The notes: generated from the sequence alone by a model not told the origin. 53,780 nt of DNA from an uncultured Alphaproteobacteria bacterium (GCA_937895955.1 CALAZI010000098.1:1-53780); one strand, 5' to 3'. Positions 34,025 through 42,819 are shown, counted from the stretch's first letter. Numbers and translations: made by a program.

Positions 34025-35167
34025 CTATTCGAAGCTGATGACAACTTCCGCGCGGCGGTTGAGCGGCTCACGAATGCCGTCTTCCGTCGGTTTCGCGGGA
34101 CGATCCTCGCCGTAGGATTCAACGCGGATCATGTCAGCTGAAATGCCGTTCGCGATCAGCGCGCTGCGAACCGCCGCGGCGCGACGCTCGGAAAGCGCCT
34201 GGTTGTAGGCCGAACCGCCCGAACGGTCGGTGTGGCCGGAGACGACAACCGCATCAACGTCATTCGCCAACGCGCGCGACGAAGCCTCACGGATAAGGTC
34301 GGCCGCTTCCGGCGTCAGGTTCGACTTGTCATAGTCGAAATAGACGATGACGTTGATCGGATCGAGCGTCGCATTCTGCTGCTCATCCAGCTGGGGCGGG
34401 CAGTCGGCCGCGACCGGAACGCTCGAACCGTCCCAGCAATCCTTGTATTGCGACGCTGCGGGAGCCGCAGCGGCGCCGAAGTTCCAACGCAGGCCGGCGA
34501 ACACGCTGTGCGAGTTGTATTCCTGGTTGAAAGACGATGCGGCGCCCGCAAGCGTGCCCGCGAAGTCAGGTTCAAACGTCGCGAAATAGCGATAGGAAAG
34601 ATCGAGCGCCAAACCTTCGGCGAGTTCGAACGCAAGACCGGCGATGCCCTGATAAGCGAATTCCCAGGACTTGTCGTTCACGGACAGCGAACCAAAGCCG
34701 CCCGAGAATGACGGGTCGGCGCCGGCGTAATCAGCCTTGAGGCGCGCCATGCCCGCGCCGATGCCGACGTAAGGCGTCACCTTGCCCGAGCTTTGGAAAT
34801 TCTTGATGAGGTTGAACATGAACGCCATCGACTGGATGTCGCCGTCAACGGTGCTCTCATTCCAGCCGGTGAAATTGATGCCGTCGCCCGGAAGATGGCG
34901 AAGATCGTTCTGGCGATAGCTGAATTCAAATTCCTTGCGCCAGCCGTTCGCACCTTCATGGCCGAGAGCGGTGTACACGCCAATGCCGTTTTCGTAGTCG
35001 GCCTCGCTGTCGAACGCGAGCGGCGGGCCAGCCGATTCGAAATCGCGGTCCGGGCCGACATAGGAAAGGCCCGCGCCGATGGCGCCGTACATGCCCTGAT
35101 AGGCATGGGCGGCCGGAGCGATCGCGAGCGACGCGGCGGCGGCTAACAGGGTGGTTTTCAGCTTCAT
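34025..35167 (-). CDS. OmpA-family outer membrane protein
   Basis: A 380-residue protein. The signal peptide (MKLKTTLLAAAASLAIAPAAHA) has AHA at its cleavage site. An N-terminal eight-stranded beta-barrel is about residues 23-230 (GMYGAIGAGLSYVGPD onward). The C-terminal OmpA domain has YFDYDKSNLTPEA, VSGHTDRSG, the SERRAAAVRSAL helix and NRRAEV; the Asp and Arg that bind diaminopimelate in the family are present in HTDRSG and NRRAEV. Two cysteines in KDCWDG and ADCPPQ lie between the domains. It anchors the outer membrane to peptidoglycan and may act as a small porin. GAGGGGAC precedes the ATG, an AT-rich upstream region fits a strong promoter, and a good terminator follows. Confidence 0.93.
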   Translation of the reverse strand: MKLKTTLLAAAASLAIAPAAHAYQGMYGAIGAGLSYVGPDRDFESAGPPLAFDSEADYENGIGVYTALGHEGANGWRKEFEFSYRQNDLRHLPGDGINFTGWNESTVDGDIQSMAFMFNLIKNFQSSGKVTPYVGIGAGMARLKADYAGADPSFSGGFGSLSVNDKSWEFAYQGIAGLAFELAEGLALDLSYRYFATFEPDFAGTLAGAASSFNQEYNSHSVFAGLRWNFGAAAAPAASQYKDCWDGSSVPVAADCPPQLDEQQNATLDPINVIVYFDYDKSNLTPEAADLIREASSRALANDVDAVVVSGHTDRSGGSAYNQALSERRAAAVRSALIANGISADMIRVESYGEDRPAKPTEDGIREPLNRRAEVVISFE

Positions 35168-35447
35168 GAAGTCCCCTCCTCAGGTGTCACAGATGAGCCC
35201 GCCCCGCGAGTTGCAAGGCGCTTTAGAAATCTCCTAGCCAATTTAGCTTAATCTTAACAGGCTTTTTTGCCGATGGTTCCAATAGTCAGGCCAGATAGCG
35301 CGCCAATTGTTGCGCCGGCGCATCGCCTTCAAAGTCACCGGTCGTCCCTCCAGGATCTGCGGCTATTTGTCTGAAATACTGGGCTTTTTTGCAGGCGCCG
35401 GTTTCGCCGCATTTGCGGACGGAGCCAAGGTCGGCTAAAACGCCGCA
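35168..35447. other. Divergent region between the ompA-type gene and the riboswitch
   Basis: No gene is seen. The left part, about 35220-35280, is AT-rich (runs such as TTAAGATTAAGC and six T) and should hold the minus-strand promoter of the OmpA-family gene. The right part leads into the riboswitch of btuB; its promoter should lie just upstream of 35448 but I cannot pick the -10 with confidence. Confidence 0.5.
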
Positions 35448-35612
35448 CGACGGTGCCTTCCGCAAGGAGGGAGAATAGGGAACGCGGTGAAATACCGCGG
35501 CTGTGCCCGCAACTGTAAGCGGCGAGCCCTCTCCAACCGGCCACTGGCCTCAATCGAGCGCTGGGAAGGCCCGGAGACAGCTTAGACCCGCAAGCCAGGA
35601 GACCTGCCGTCG
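35448..35612 (+). promoter_or_regulatory. Cobalamin (AdoCbl) riboswitch
   Basis: The sequence has the ordered cobalamin-aptamer elements: GAATAGGGAA near 35472, GCCCGCAACTGTAAGC at about 35505, GCCACTGG at 35540-35547, GGGAAGGC, then the B12 box AGCCAGGAGACCTGCC at 35593-35608. The outer stem GACGG (35449-35453) pairs with CCGTC (35607-35611). It lies 84 nt upstream of the btuB ATG. It should repress btuB and the genes behind it when adenosylcobalamin is plentiful. The segment between it and the ATG can fold (GGCC and AACAGCCG region), but I cannot tell whether control is by transcription or translation. Confidence 0.95.
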
Positions 35613-35695
35613 ACGTCGTCCTTTTCGCGGCCGGGAACAGCCGTGGAATGCGGAAACCCGTCGCGACGACATCCGTTGAACCAACAGGAGTCGTC

Positions 35696-37585
35696 ATGAC
35701 GAACAGATTCGCCTGCAAAATTTCTTTACTGTCAGCCTCATTCATGGCGGTCGCCCTTCCGGGCGCCGCAACCGCCGCACCGCCGGCCGCGCCAAGCGAT
35801 GATTCGGCCGCAATCTTGGAGCCGAACGAAACCGCAGATCAGGTCTATTCCTACGGCGTGCGGCGGCGGAACGCCGCCGATGTCGGATCAGCCGTCACAA
35901 TCGTGACCGCGGATGAAATCGAAGCGCGGCAATATTCTTTCACCGCCGACGCCGTTCGCGAAACGCCCGGCGTCGCGCTGGCCCGAAACGGCTCCTATGG
36001 CGGTTTCGCCAGCATCCGCATCCGCGGCGGATCGAGCGGTCAAACGCTCGTCGTCGTTGACGGCATTGTCGTCAACGATCCGAGCGCGCCGCAGGGCGGT
36101 TTCAATTTCGCCAATCTCGACGTCGCTGACATAGAGCAAATCGAAGTGCTGCGCGGACCCCAAAGCCTCATCTGGGGCGCAGATGCGATCGGCGGCGTGG
36201 TCTCAATCCGTACTAGGACGAGCGGTCCCGCCGTCAGCGCCTATGCCGAAGGCGGCTCGCGCGGCCTTGCGCGCGGCGGCGCCGGTTTTTTTCGGGGCGA
36301 CGAGGATGCGTTTCTTCGAGCGACGATATCGGGTGTTCGTTCGGACGGCGTATCAAGAGCCGCAAGCGGCTCTGAAGCCGACAGCTATCGCTCCGTCGCC
36401 GCATCGCTGACAGGCGGGGTTGATCTTACGACTGATGCTGATTTGCGCGTATTCGCCCGGTTTAGCGATTCGAAGGCGGATATTGACGGTTTTCCGCCGC
36501 CGCTTTTTCAATTCGCCGATACGGCCGAAACCGAAGACACGCGCGATTACGCTCTCGCAGCGCGCCTCGAACATGCGGCGGGCGATCGGTATGAAGGCGC
36601 GCTTTCCGTCAGTTTCAACGCGATCGACAGAACGAACGCGGATAGCGGCATAGAAACCTTCGCCGCCGACGGCGATCGCTTCTCGGTGAATTATTGGGGG
36701 TCGGCGGAATTGTCTGACGCGATCCGGCTCGACGCCGGCGCAGAATATGAACGGACTGCCGCCAAAGTTTCCGGCGTCGATGAACGCGCATCGGCCGGCG
36801 CCCTTTTCGCCATGCTGGAAGCGCGGCCGACGCCGCGCCTTATCCTGACCGCCGGCGCGCGCCGGGATGAGTTCTCCAATTTCGACGGCGCGACCACTTC
36901 ACGCATCGCCGGCGTCTACATCCTTAAGCAAGGCCGAGGCGATGCGACGCGGCTTCGCGCAAGTTGGGGACAAGGCTTTCGCGCGCCGACCCTGTTCGAG
37001 CTGAATTTCAGCCAGTTCGGCGTCATTCCCAATCCGAATCTGCATCCGGAACGCGCCAACGGCTTCGATGTCGGCCTCGAACAGGAATGGAGCGCCTTGC
37101 GGACAATCATGCGCGCCGCCTATTTCAGGCAGCGCGTCAAGGACCAGATCGATTTTGACTTCGCCGGGAACGGCTATTTCAATATCGACCGCGTGAAAAG
37201 CGAAGGCGTCGAGGTCGAAGCGGAAACCGATATCGGCGAAAGCGCCGCGATCCGCTTAACCTATTCATTCATCGATGCGGTCGACGCCAATACCGGCGCG
37301 GCGATCTTGAGAACGCCGAAGCATTCCGGATCGGCGAGCGTCTTTCTCTCGCCGATCGACAAGCTTCAACTATCGGCGACAGCATTCTTCAACGGCCGGG
37401 AAGATGATTTTCCGGCGCCCAATGATTCATTCGTCAAGCTCGACATTCGTGCCGCATACGCATTGTTTCGGACGCTTGAAATTTATGGTCGGATCGAAAA
37501 CGCAACCGATTCCGATTACGAAGACGTCTCGGGCTTCGGCGAACCAGGGCGTTCCGTCTATGCCGGCTTGAGAGTGCGGCTTTGA
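35696..37585 (+). CDS. btuB: TonB-dependent vitamin B12 receptor BtuB
   Basis: A 629-residue outer membrane receptor. ATG 35696 is preceded by AGGAG at 5 nt; the earlier ATG at 35648 lies in the riboswitch expression region and is rejected. A signal peptide ends near GAATAAPP. The plug domain has GSAVTIVTADEIEARQ, SIRIRGGSSGQTLVVVDGI and VLRGPQSLIWGADAIGGVVSI, matching BtuB, and the barrel ends in YAGLRVRL. It brings cobalamin across the outer membrane with TonB energy. Assignment to B12 rests on the riboswitch and the BtuF-C-D genes behind it. Its TGA stop overlaps the TTG start of the next gene. Confidence 0.94.
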   Translation: MTNRFACKISLLSASFMAVALPGAATAAPPAAPSDDSAAILEPNETADQVYSYGVRRRNAADVGSAVTIVTADEIEARQYSFTADAVRETPGVALARNGSYGGFASIRIRGGSSGQTLVVVDGIVVNDPSAPQGGFNFANLDVADIEQIEVLRGPQSLIWGADAIGGVVSIRTRTSGPAVSAYAEGGSRGLARGGAGFFRGDEDAFLRATISGVRSDGVSRAASGSEADSYRSVAASLTGGVDLTTDADLRVFARFSDSKADIDGFPPPLFQFADTAETEDTRDYALAARLEHAAGDRYEGALSVSFNAIDRTNADSGIETFAADGDRFSVNYWGSAELSDAIRLDAGAEYERTAAKVSGVDERASAGALFAMLEARPTPRLILTAGARRDEFSNFDGATTSRIAGVYILKQGRGDATRLRASWGQGFRAPTLFELNFSQFGVIPNPNLHPERANGFDVGLEQEWSALRTIMRAAYFRQRVKDQIDFDFAGNGYFNIDRVKSEGVEVEAETDIGESAAIRLTYSFIDAVDANTGAAILRTPKHSGSASVFLSPIDKLQLSATAFFNGREDDFPAPNDSFVKLDIRAAYALFRTLEIYGRIENATDSDYEDVSGFGEPGRSVYAGLRVRL

Positions 37586-38379
37586 GTTCCGTCTTGATCC
37601 CGGCGCTGGTCGGCGCGATTCGCATATTCTCTGCGGATTATTGCGCCGACCAGCTCGCGCTCGCGCTCGCCGAACCTGCCGATATCGTCGCGCTTTCTGT
37701 AGATGCGGACAAAGACTTTTCCTATTTGCGCGGAAAAGCGAACGGGATCGCGCAGGCGCGCGCCGACGCCGAAAAAGTCCTCGCCGCGAACGCGGATGTC
37801 GTGCTCAGATTCTGGGGCGGCGACGCTGCGCGGCTAGAACGACTCGGCGTCAAAGTCGTCACGCTCGGCTATGCGGCTGATTTCGACGCCATCAAGGAGA
37901 ATATCGAAACGGCGGCGGCGGCGATCGACAGAACGAAGGAAGGCTATGCGCTTATCAGCGAGATCGATCAACGGTTGACGGCGCTCGCCGCGCGCGGCCG
38001 CGCAGAGATATCCGCGCTTTATGTCACGCCCGGCGGCGTGACCGCAGGAAAGAACACGATGATCGACGCAATCCTGAACGCAGCCGGCGTCAACAATCAG
38101 GCTGCGGATGCCGGCCATTCCTATTGGCCGCCGCTTTCCGCCGAAGCGCTCATCGCCGAGCCGCCGCACTTCATCGTAACCGGTTTTTTTTCAGCGAACA
38201 GCGAACGCATCAATCATTGGTCCGCCGCGCGTCACCCGGCCTTGCGCAAGGCGCTGAATGCGACGCCGCGGGTCGACTTGCCGACGGACATTCTTTCTTG
38301 CCCCGGCTGGTTCTCACTCGACGCCGCGGAAGCGATCCGCAACGCTGTCGACAAAGAAAAGGCCGCGGCGCATGAGTGA
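37582..38379 (+). CDS. btuF: Cobalamin-binding protein (BtuF-type) of ABC transporter
   Basis: A 265-residue periplasmic-binding-type protein. The conserved start region IRIFSADYCADQLALALAEPADIVALS and the tail GWFSLDAAEAIRNAV fit BtuF-like proteins, and ADVVLRFWGGDAARLERLGVKVV is the family's central strand-helix. It binds B12 and delivers it to BtuC. The start is TTG overlapping the btuB stop (TTGA). The N-terminus before the mature domain is only about 12 residues (SSVLIPALVGAI) without a basic start, so a normal signal peptide is not seen. It overlaps the permease gene by 8 nt. Confidence 0.87.
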   Translation: MSSVLIPALVGAIRIFSADYCADQLALALAEPADIVALSVDADKDFSYLRGKANGIAQARADAEKVLAANADVVLRFWGGDAARLERLGVKVVTLGYAADFDAIKENIETAAAAIDRTKEGYALISEIDQRLTALAARGRAEISALYVTPGGVTAGKNTMIDAILNAAGVNNQAADAGHSYWPPLSAEALIAEPPHFIVTGFFSANSERINHWSAARHPALRKALNATPRVDLPTDILSCPGWFSLDAAEAIRNAVDKEKAAAHE

Positions 38380-39364
38380 CTCCAACCGAACCGCCGCCGG
38401 CTGGCTTCTTGCGGTCGTCAGCTTTAGCGTCTTGATCGCCGCATGCCTTATCGGCCCCGCCGGATTGTCAGCGGGCGAGGCGCTCTCCGGATTTTTCAGC
38501 GACAGCGCCTCAGGGGTCATCGTGCGCGAAATCCGCCTGCCGCGCGCCCTCGCCGCCTGGCTCGCGGGCGCAACGCTCGGAGCGTCCGGCGCAGCGATGC
38601 AAGGGCTTTTGCGCAATCCGCTCGCTGATCCGGGCGTCCTCGGCGTTTCCGCCATGGCCGCGCTCGGCGCCGTCGCAGCGATTTATTTCAATCTTTCCGC
38701 GCAGGCGCCATGGGCGACGCCGCTCGCCGCCATTCTTTTCGCGCTCGCGGCGACTTTCATCCTGCAAACGCTCGGCGCCGGACGCCTTTCGCCGGCGCGT
38801 CTCATTCTTGTCGGCGTCGGGCTTTCTTCCTTTTCAGGCGCTCTTATCGCCCTTGTCATGAATCTTGCGCCGAACCCGTTCATTCTTTCCGACCTCGTCA
38901 ACTGGCTGTTCGGCGCCGTCGCAAACCGAAGCTTTAACGACATCATGCTCGTCGCGCCGTTTATGGCGGCCGGCCTTGTCGCTGCGTTGTTTGCGGCGCC
39001 GGGATTGACCGCATTGTCGCTCGGCGAAGAAGCGGCGGCATCGATCGGCGCCGATATCGAAAAAACGCGCGCGCTCGCAATCGTCGGCGCGGCGTTGATG
39101 ACCGGCGCATCCGTCGCGCTTGCAGGCGCCATCGGTTTCGTCGGGATCGTCGCGCCGCATCTGGCGCGCCCATTCGTTTCGCAGGACCCGGGACGCGCGA
39201 TCATCCCGGCGGCGCTTGTCGGCGGCGTCATTTTATCGGCAGCCGATCTTTTCATCCGGCTCCTTCCCTTCGATCAGGAATTGAAGCTCGGCGTCGCGGC
39301 CGCATTGATCGGCGCGCCGGCGTTCATCTGGGTCGCCGCGCGCACGCAAAGGATCGCGCGATGA
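38372..39364 (+). CDS. btuC: ABC transporter permease BtuC (FecCD family)
   Basis: A 330-residue permease with about ten membrane helices. Family landmarks are REIRLPRALAAWLAGATLGASGAAMQGLLRNPLADPGVLGVS, the ATPase-contacting LSLGEEAAASIGAD, and GAIGFVGIVAPHLARPFV near the C-terminus. ATG 38372 overlaps the btuF stop (ATGAGTGA), giving translational coupling; the longer frame from 38258 is rejected as it lies inside btuF. The protein forms the dimeric channel for B12 at the inner membrane. The gene ends ATGA with btuD. Confidence 0.93.
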   Translation: MSDSNRTAAGWLLAVVSFSVLIAACLIGPAGLSAGEALSGFFSDSASGVIVREIRLPRALAAWLAGATLGASGAAMQGLLRNPLADPGVLGVSAMAALGAVAAIYFNLSAQAPWATPLAAILFALAATFILQTLGAGRLSPARLILVGVGLSSFSGALIALVMNLAPNPFILSDLVNWLFGAVANRSFNDIMLVAPFMAAGLVAALFAAPGLTALSLGEEAAASIGADIEKTRALAIVGAALMTGASVALAGAIGFVGIVAPHLARPFVSQDPGRAIIPAALVGGVILSAADLFIRLLPFDQELKLGVAAALIGAPAFIWVAARTQRIAR

Positions 39365-40107
39365 TCGATTTCTCGGTCAAAAACCTCACCGTCGAGCGCA
39401 AAGGCGCCGCGCTGCTCCGCAACTTTAATTTTACCGCGGGCGCCGGCGAGTTCATCGGCGTCGTCGGACCCAACGGGGCGGGAAAATCGACGCTGCTTCG
39501 AGCGCTCGCCGGCGTCATTTCATCCGACGGCGCGGTCACGCTTGGCGGCGCGCCCGTCAATCTCATGACGCCGCGCGAACGGGCGCGCAAAATCGCCTAT
39601 CTGCCGCAATCGCGGGAAATACACTGGGCGATGACGGCGGAGGCTGTCGTCAGCCTCGGCCGCTTCGCCTATGGCGCGCCGCACCGGCTGGCCGCCGTCG
39701 ACGCCGCCGCTGTCGAGGCCGCGCTCGCCGCCGCGGATTGCGGATCGTTTCGCGATCGCGACGCATCGACGCTTTCCGGCGGCGAACTTGCCCGCATCCA
39801 TCTTGCGCGGGCGCTCGCCGCCGAGACGCCGATCATCATCGCCGACGAGCCGACCGCCGCGCTCGATCTGAAACACGCCATCGCCATCGTCGATCTTTTA
39901 AACCGGAAGGCGGCGGCGGGCGGGCTCGCGATCGTCGCCCTTCACGACCTTGATCTTGCGCGCCGCTTCTGCACCCGGATCATCGTTCTTAACGCCGGCG
40001 AACTTGTCGCGGACGCGGCGCCCGAAGCCGCTTTGACCGACCAAGTCGCGCGAGAGGTCTTCGAGGTCGCGCGCGATGCGCGCGGCTGGCGCCTTGCAGA
40101 TCAATAA
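39361..40107 (+). CDS. btuD: ABC transporter ATP-binding protein BtuD
   Basis: A 248-residue ABC ATPase. Walker A is VGPNGAGKSTLLRALAG, the signature LSGGELARIHLARAL, Walker B IIIADEPTAALD, and the switch His in VALHDLDLARRF. The closest functional group is the iron-siderophore/haem/B12 class (FepC/BtuD/HmuV). The ATG overlaps the btuC stop (ATGA). It powers B12 import by BtuC. The stop is followed by a hairpin that serves the opposite-strand gene. Confidence 0.93.
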   Translation: MIDFSVKNLTVERKGAALLRNFNFTAGAGEFIGVVGPNGAGKSTLLRALAGVISSDGAVTLGGAPVNLMTPRERARKIAYLPQSREIHWAMTAEAVVSLGRFAYGAPHRLAAVDAAAVEAALAAADCGSFRDRDASTLSGGELARIHLARALAAETPIIIADEPTAALDLKHAIAIVDLLNRKAAAGGLAIVALHDLDLARRFCTRIIVLNAGELVADAAPEAALTDQVAREVFEVARDARGWRLADQ

Positions 40108-40133
40108 AAAGACCCGGCGCTTTCGGCGCCGGG
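40106..40133 (-). terminator. Rho-independent terminator of the POT transporter gene
   Basis: Stem CCCGGCGC/GCGCCGGG (40113-40120 with 40126-40133) with a 5-nt loop, followed on the minus strand by a run of five U (complement of 40106-40110). It lies 24 nt beyond the minus-strand stop at 40157. The plus-strand side has no U tract, so it ends btuD poorly. Confidence 0.88.
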
Positions 40134-40156
40134 CCGTTCAATGATCCCCGCAAGCG

Positions 40157-41923
40157 TCAGTTAACGCCGTGCATGCCTTTCTTGAGGATCGGCCAAAGGA
40201 CGAGCAGAACCACGCCGGAAATGATGCCGGCGTATCCGATCGTGGTGAAGACGCCGAGATAGGTGTCGAGCGACACCTGCGCGTTCAGCACCTCGCCGCC
40301 GACCGTTTCCGTTGACGCGAACTGCGCGATGATGCCGCCGATATACTGGGCGAACGCCGATGAGAGGAACCACACGCCCATCATCATGCCAACGAGTTTC
40401 GGTATCGACAGCTTGGTGATCATCGAAAGACCGACCGGCGACAGGCAAAGCTCGCCCATCGAATGAAGGAAGTAGGCGAAAGCGAGCCAGAAGAGCGGCA
40501 CGGCGAAATTGGCGTCATGGAACTGCGCGCCGAAGACGAGCGCCAGAAAACCAAGGCCGACCAGCACGAGACCGATGGCGAATTTCAGCGGCACCGAGGG
40601 CTCAAGACCGCGTTTGGCGAGTCGCACCCACATGATCGAGAAGATCGGCGCGAAGATGACGATAAAGAGCGGATTGAAAATCTGCACCTGTCCCGCCGGC
40701 ATTAAATAAGAGCCGATATGACGATCGGTGTTACGCTCCGCAAAAAGCGTCAATGACGATCCGGCTTGCTCGAACAAGGTCCAGAAAACCACCGAGAAGA
40801 ATGTCAGCACGACAGCGACGATCATCCGGTCGCGCTCAACCGACTTCAGTGAGAAGACCGCCCAGGCCGGAATGCCGATCATCGCGATGACGTAGACAAA
40901 AAACATCACCTGGCCGAGAAGCGGCTGGGACGCGATATAACCGACAATGCCGGTCGCCGCGACTTCATGCGCAACGCTCGCCGTTTCCATCGCGTTGTTG
41001 AGAAGGAACCATGCGATGGGCACGGCGACCAGCGATCCGATAATAATGATGAAATCGCGGTTTTTCCCGCCTTCCGGCGGATTGCCGTAATCCTTGATGA
41101 GATCACCCGCAAACTGGAATCGCGCCCAGGCGAGGAGCATGCCGAAGCCGGCGAGCGCAAAGCCCCACTGATAACCGTATTTGACGGCGATAAGCGGCGC
41201 GAGGAACTGGGAAATGATCGAACCGAGATTGATCCCCATGTAAAAGATCGTGAATCCGGCGTCGCGGCGATTGTCGCCATCCGGGTAGAGCGTGCCGACG
41301 ATTGTCGAGATGTTCGGTTTGAAATAGCCGTTGCCGACAATGATGAGGCCGAGCGATACAAAGAGCAGCATGACGGCGATCGGATTGCGATCCGCATCAA
41401 AGCTGTAATTGGCCGCAGGAACCGTCGCCGGCACAGTCGCGCCGTCCGATCCGTTCAGCGTGATCGATCCGTCTTCATTACCGCTGATCTTGTAACGGCT
41501 TTCTCCGTCAAGGACATATTGCCCCGCTTCGTCGCCGTTGCGCACGATCTCCACCTCGTATCGCGCGTCATCGATCATCACATAGGGCTTCGACATGTCG
41601 CCGCCCGAAAAGGCGAGCAGCAAATAGCCGGCCGACATCAGGATCGCGCCGAACTTCACCGCTTTCTTGGAGCCGAAATACTGGTCGGCGATGAGACCGC
41701 CGATAAGCGGCGTCAGATAGACGAGCGATGTGAAGGCGCCGTAGAGGCCGTTGGCGACGCGGTCGGCGAAAACGAAATGCTGAACCAGATAGAGGATCAG
41801 CAACGCTCTCATGCCGTAATAGCCGAATCGCTCCCACATTTCCGTCGTGAACAGGAGCGCCAGCGGGCGCGGATGGCCGAACCACTGTTTTTCAGCGTGC
41901 GGCTTTACTGCTGCGTCAGTCAT
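40157..41923 (-). CDS. POT-family proton-coupled peptide transporter with periplasmic insertion
   Basis: A 588-residue major-facilitator transporter of the POT/PTR2 family. The first-helix ExxERFxYYG motif is EMWERFGYYGMRA, and GNGYFKPNISTIVGTLY and FTIFYMGINLGS follow. It imports di- and tripeptides with protons. An extra segment of about 75 residues (108-182, polar, beta-rich, with VEIVRNGDEAGQYVLDG) stands between helices 3 and 4, where short loops are usual. The frame is open to 42226, but GGAGG lies 4 nt before ATG 41923; ATG 41926 is the neighbour alternative. It is divergent from the HIT gene. Confidence 0.93.
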   Translation of the reverse strand: MTDAAVKPHAEKQWFGHPRPLALLFTTEMWERFGYYGMRALLILYLVQHFVFADRVANGLYGAFTSLVYLTPLIGGLIADQYFGSKKAVKFGAILMSAGYLLLAFSGGDMSKPYVMIDDARYEVEIVRNGDEAGQYVLDGESRYKISGNEDGSITLNGSDGATVPATVPAANYSFDADRNPIAVMLLFVSLGLIIVGNGYFKPNISTIVGTLYPDGDNRRDAGFTIFYMGINLGSIISQFLAPLIAVKYGYQWGFALAGFGMLLAWARFQFAGDLIKDYGNPPEGGKNRDFIIIIGSLVAVPIAWFLLNNAMETASVAHEVAATGIVGYIASQPLLGQVMFFVYVIAMIGIPAWAVFSLKSVERDRMIVAVVLTFFSVVFWTLFEQAGSSLTLFAERNTDRHIGSYLMPAGQVQIFNPLFIVIFAPIFSIMWVRLAKRGLEPSVPLKFAIGLVLVGLGFLALVFGAQFHDANFAVPLFWLAFAYFLHSMGELCLSPVGLSMITKLSIPKLVGMMMGVWFLSSAFAQYIGGIIAQFASTETVGGEVLNAQVSLDTYLGVFTTIGYAGIISGVVLLVLWPILKKGMHGVN

Positions 41924-42004
41924 CATCCCTCCGTTATGACGGCCGCAGACGCCCCCGTCCGCCAGCCGCTTTGCCCGATCAGTGATTTGGGCCCTATAAG
42001 ACAA

Positions 42005-42029
42005 CGCGCGGAGCAATCGTCTCCGCGCG
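42005..42029. repeat. Strong hairpin CGCGCGGAG-N7-CTCCGCGCG in the POT/HIT divergent gap
   Basis: A perfect 9-bp inverted repeat with a 7-nt loop, 79-103 nt upstream of the POT ATG and 63-87 nt upstream of the HIT TTG. There is no U tract on either side. It may be a 5'-leader hairpin or an operator of either gene. Confidence 0.6.
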
Positions 42030-42092
42030 GATAATCGGCGGGAGAGTGGCCGAATTGCGGCGGGAAATCCAGAGGTTACGGAGAAGACCCCT

Positions 42093-42500
42093 TTGTCCTT
42101 CAAGCTTGACGAACAATTAGCGAACGACACGACGCCGGTCGGCGATTTGCCGCTCTCTTCGGTGTTGCTGATGAACGATTCTCGCTTTCCCTGGGCGATC
42201 ATCGTTCCGCGGCGCGAAGGGCTCATCGAGCTTCACGACATGATCGAGACCGACCGGAACGGGCTGATGTCGGAGGCCGTCGCCGTCTCTGTTGCATTGC
42301 AGAAGCTGACCGGCGCATCGAAAATGAACATCGCCGCGCTCGGCAATGTCGTGCGGCAGCTCCATGTTCACGTTATCGCACGCAATACGGACGACGACGC
42401 CTGGCCGCGTCCCGTCTGGGGCGTCGGCGCGCCGACGCCTTACAATGACGATGAGGCCCGAGCCTGCGCCGCCGCGCTTAAGGCCGCGCTCGGAATTTGA
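42093..42500 (+). CDS. HIT-family protein
   Basis: A 135-residue histidine-triad protein. The C-terminal signature QLHVHVIARN has two of the usual three His of the HxHxH motif; Q in the first place is found in a common bacterial subgroup. PWAIIVPRR and ELHDM are family segments. Family members hydrolyse or bind dinucleoside polyphosphates and nucleotide amides. The start appears to be TTG at 42093, with GGAG 9 nt before. Its 3' end overlaps the convergent small membrane gene by 23 nt. Confidence 0.85.
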   Translation: MSFKLDEQLANDTTPVGDLPLSSVLLMNDSRFPWAIIVPRREGLIELHDMIETDRNGLMSEAVAVSVALQKLTGASKMNIAALGNVVRQLHVHVIARNTDDDAWPRPVWGVGAPTPYNDDEARACAAALKAALGI

Positions 42501-42750
42501 CGCCGAATTTTTTGAAAGCAACGCGCGCAAGCCCGACAAGACTTATCGCCAGCCAGAAAAATTCGATGACGATTGACGGCGGATTGGGGCGATGAGCAAG
42601 CGAGTAGAGAATCAAGAGAGCGCCGACTGCGTTCAACGCGGGATAAAGCGCACGGGTTGAATCCATCTTGCCGATCTGACTCATGAAATAGGTGCCGACG
42701 ACAAGCGCGACGCCGCAATAGCCGATGATATCCGGAACCTGCAAATCCAT
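42478..42750 (-). CDS. Small membrane protein (CBU_0592-like)
   Basis: A 90-residue protein with about three membrane helices: IIGYCGVALVVGTYFMSQ, ALYPALNAVGALLILYSLAH and IEFFWLAISLVGLARVAF. The pattern, with N in the second helix and F-E-x-x-W at the third, resembles the CBU_0592-like membrane family. Its function is unknown. It ends inside the convergent HIT gene. It starts after the polymerase gene on the same strand, 69 nt beyond that gene's stop. Confidence 0.72.
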   Translation of the reverse strand: MDLQVPDIIGYCGVALVVGTYFMSQIGKMDSTRALYPALNAVGALLILYSLAHRPNPPSIVIEFFWLAISLVGLARVAFKKFGVKFRARP

Positions 42751-42790
42751 GCGACAGGTCTAACCGCATTTGCGGAGAAGTCGAGCTTTC

Positions 42791-42810
42791 CGATGATCAG
42801 GAGATCATCG
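42791..42810 (-). repeat. Inverted repeat CGATGATC-AGGA-GATCATCG after the polymerase gene
   Basis: An 8-bp perfect stem with a 4-nt loop, 10-29 nt past the stop of the polymerase gene and 41 nt before the small membrane gene. There is no following U run, so it is at best an mRNA-end hairpin or operator. Confidence 0.45.
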
Positions 42811-42819
42811 TCGTGAACG

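Noticed and set aside
40967..42034. Open frame of 355 codons on the plus strand
   Set aside because: It is antisense to the POT transporter and shows no recognisable motif.
42040..42075. GGAGAG-TGGCCGA, similar to the start of tRNA-Ser
   Set aside because: Only about a dozen bases match. No acceptor pairing, anticodon arm or variable arm follows.
41927..42226. Upstream extension of the POT transporter by about 100 codons
   Set aside because: It overlaps the HIT gene and the divergent gap, and GGAGG marks the ATG at 41923.
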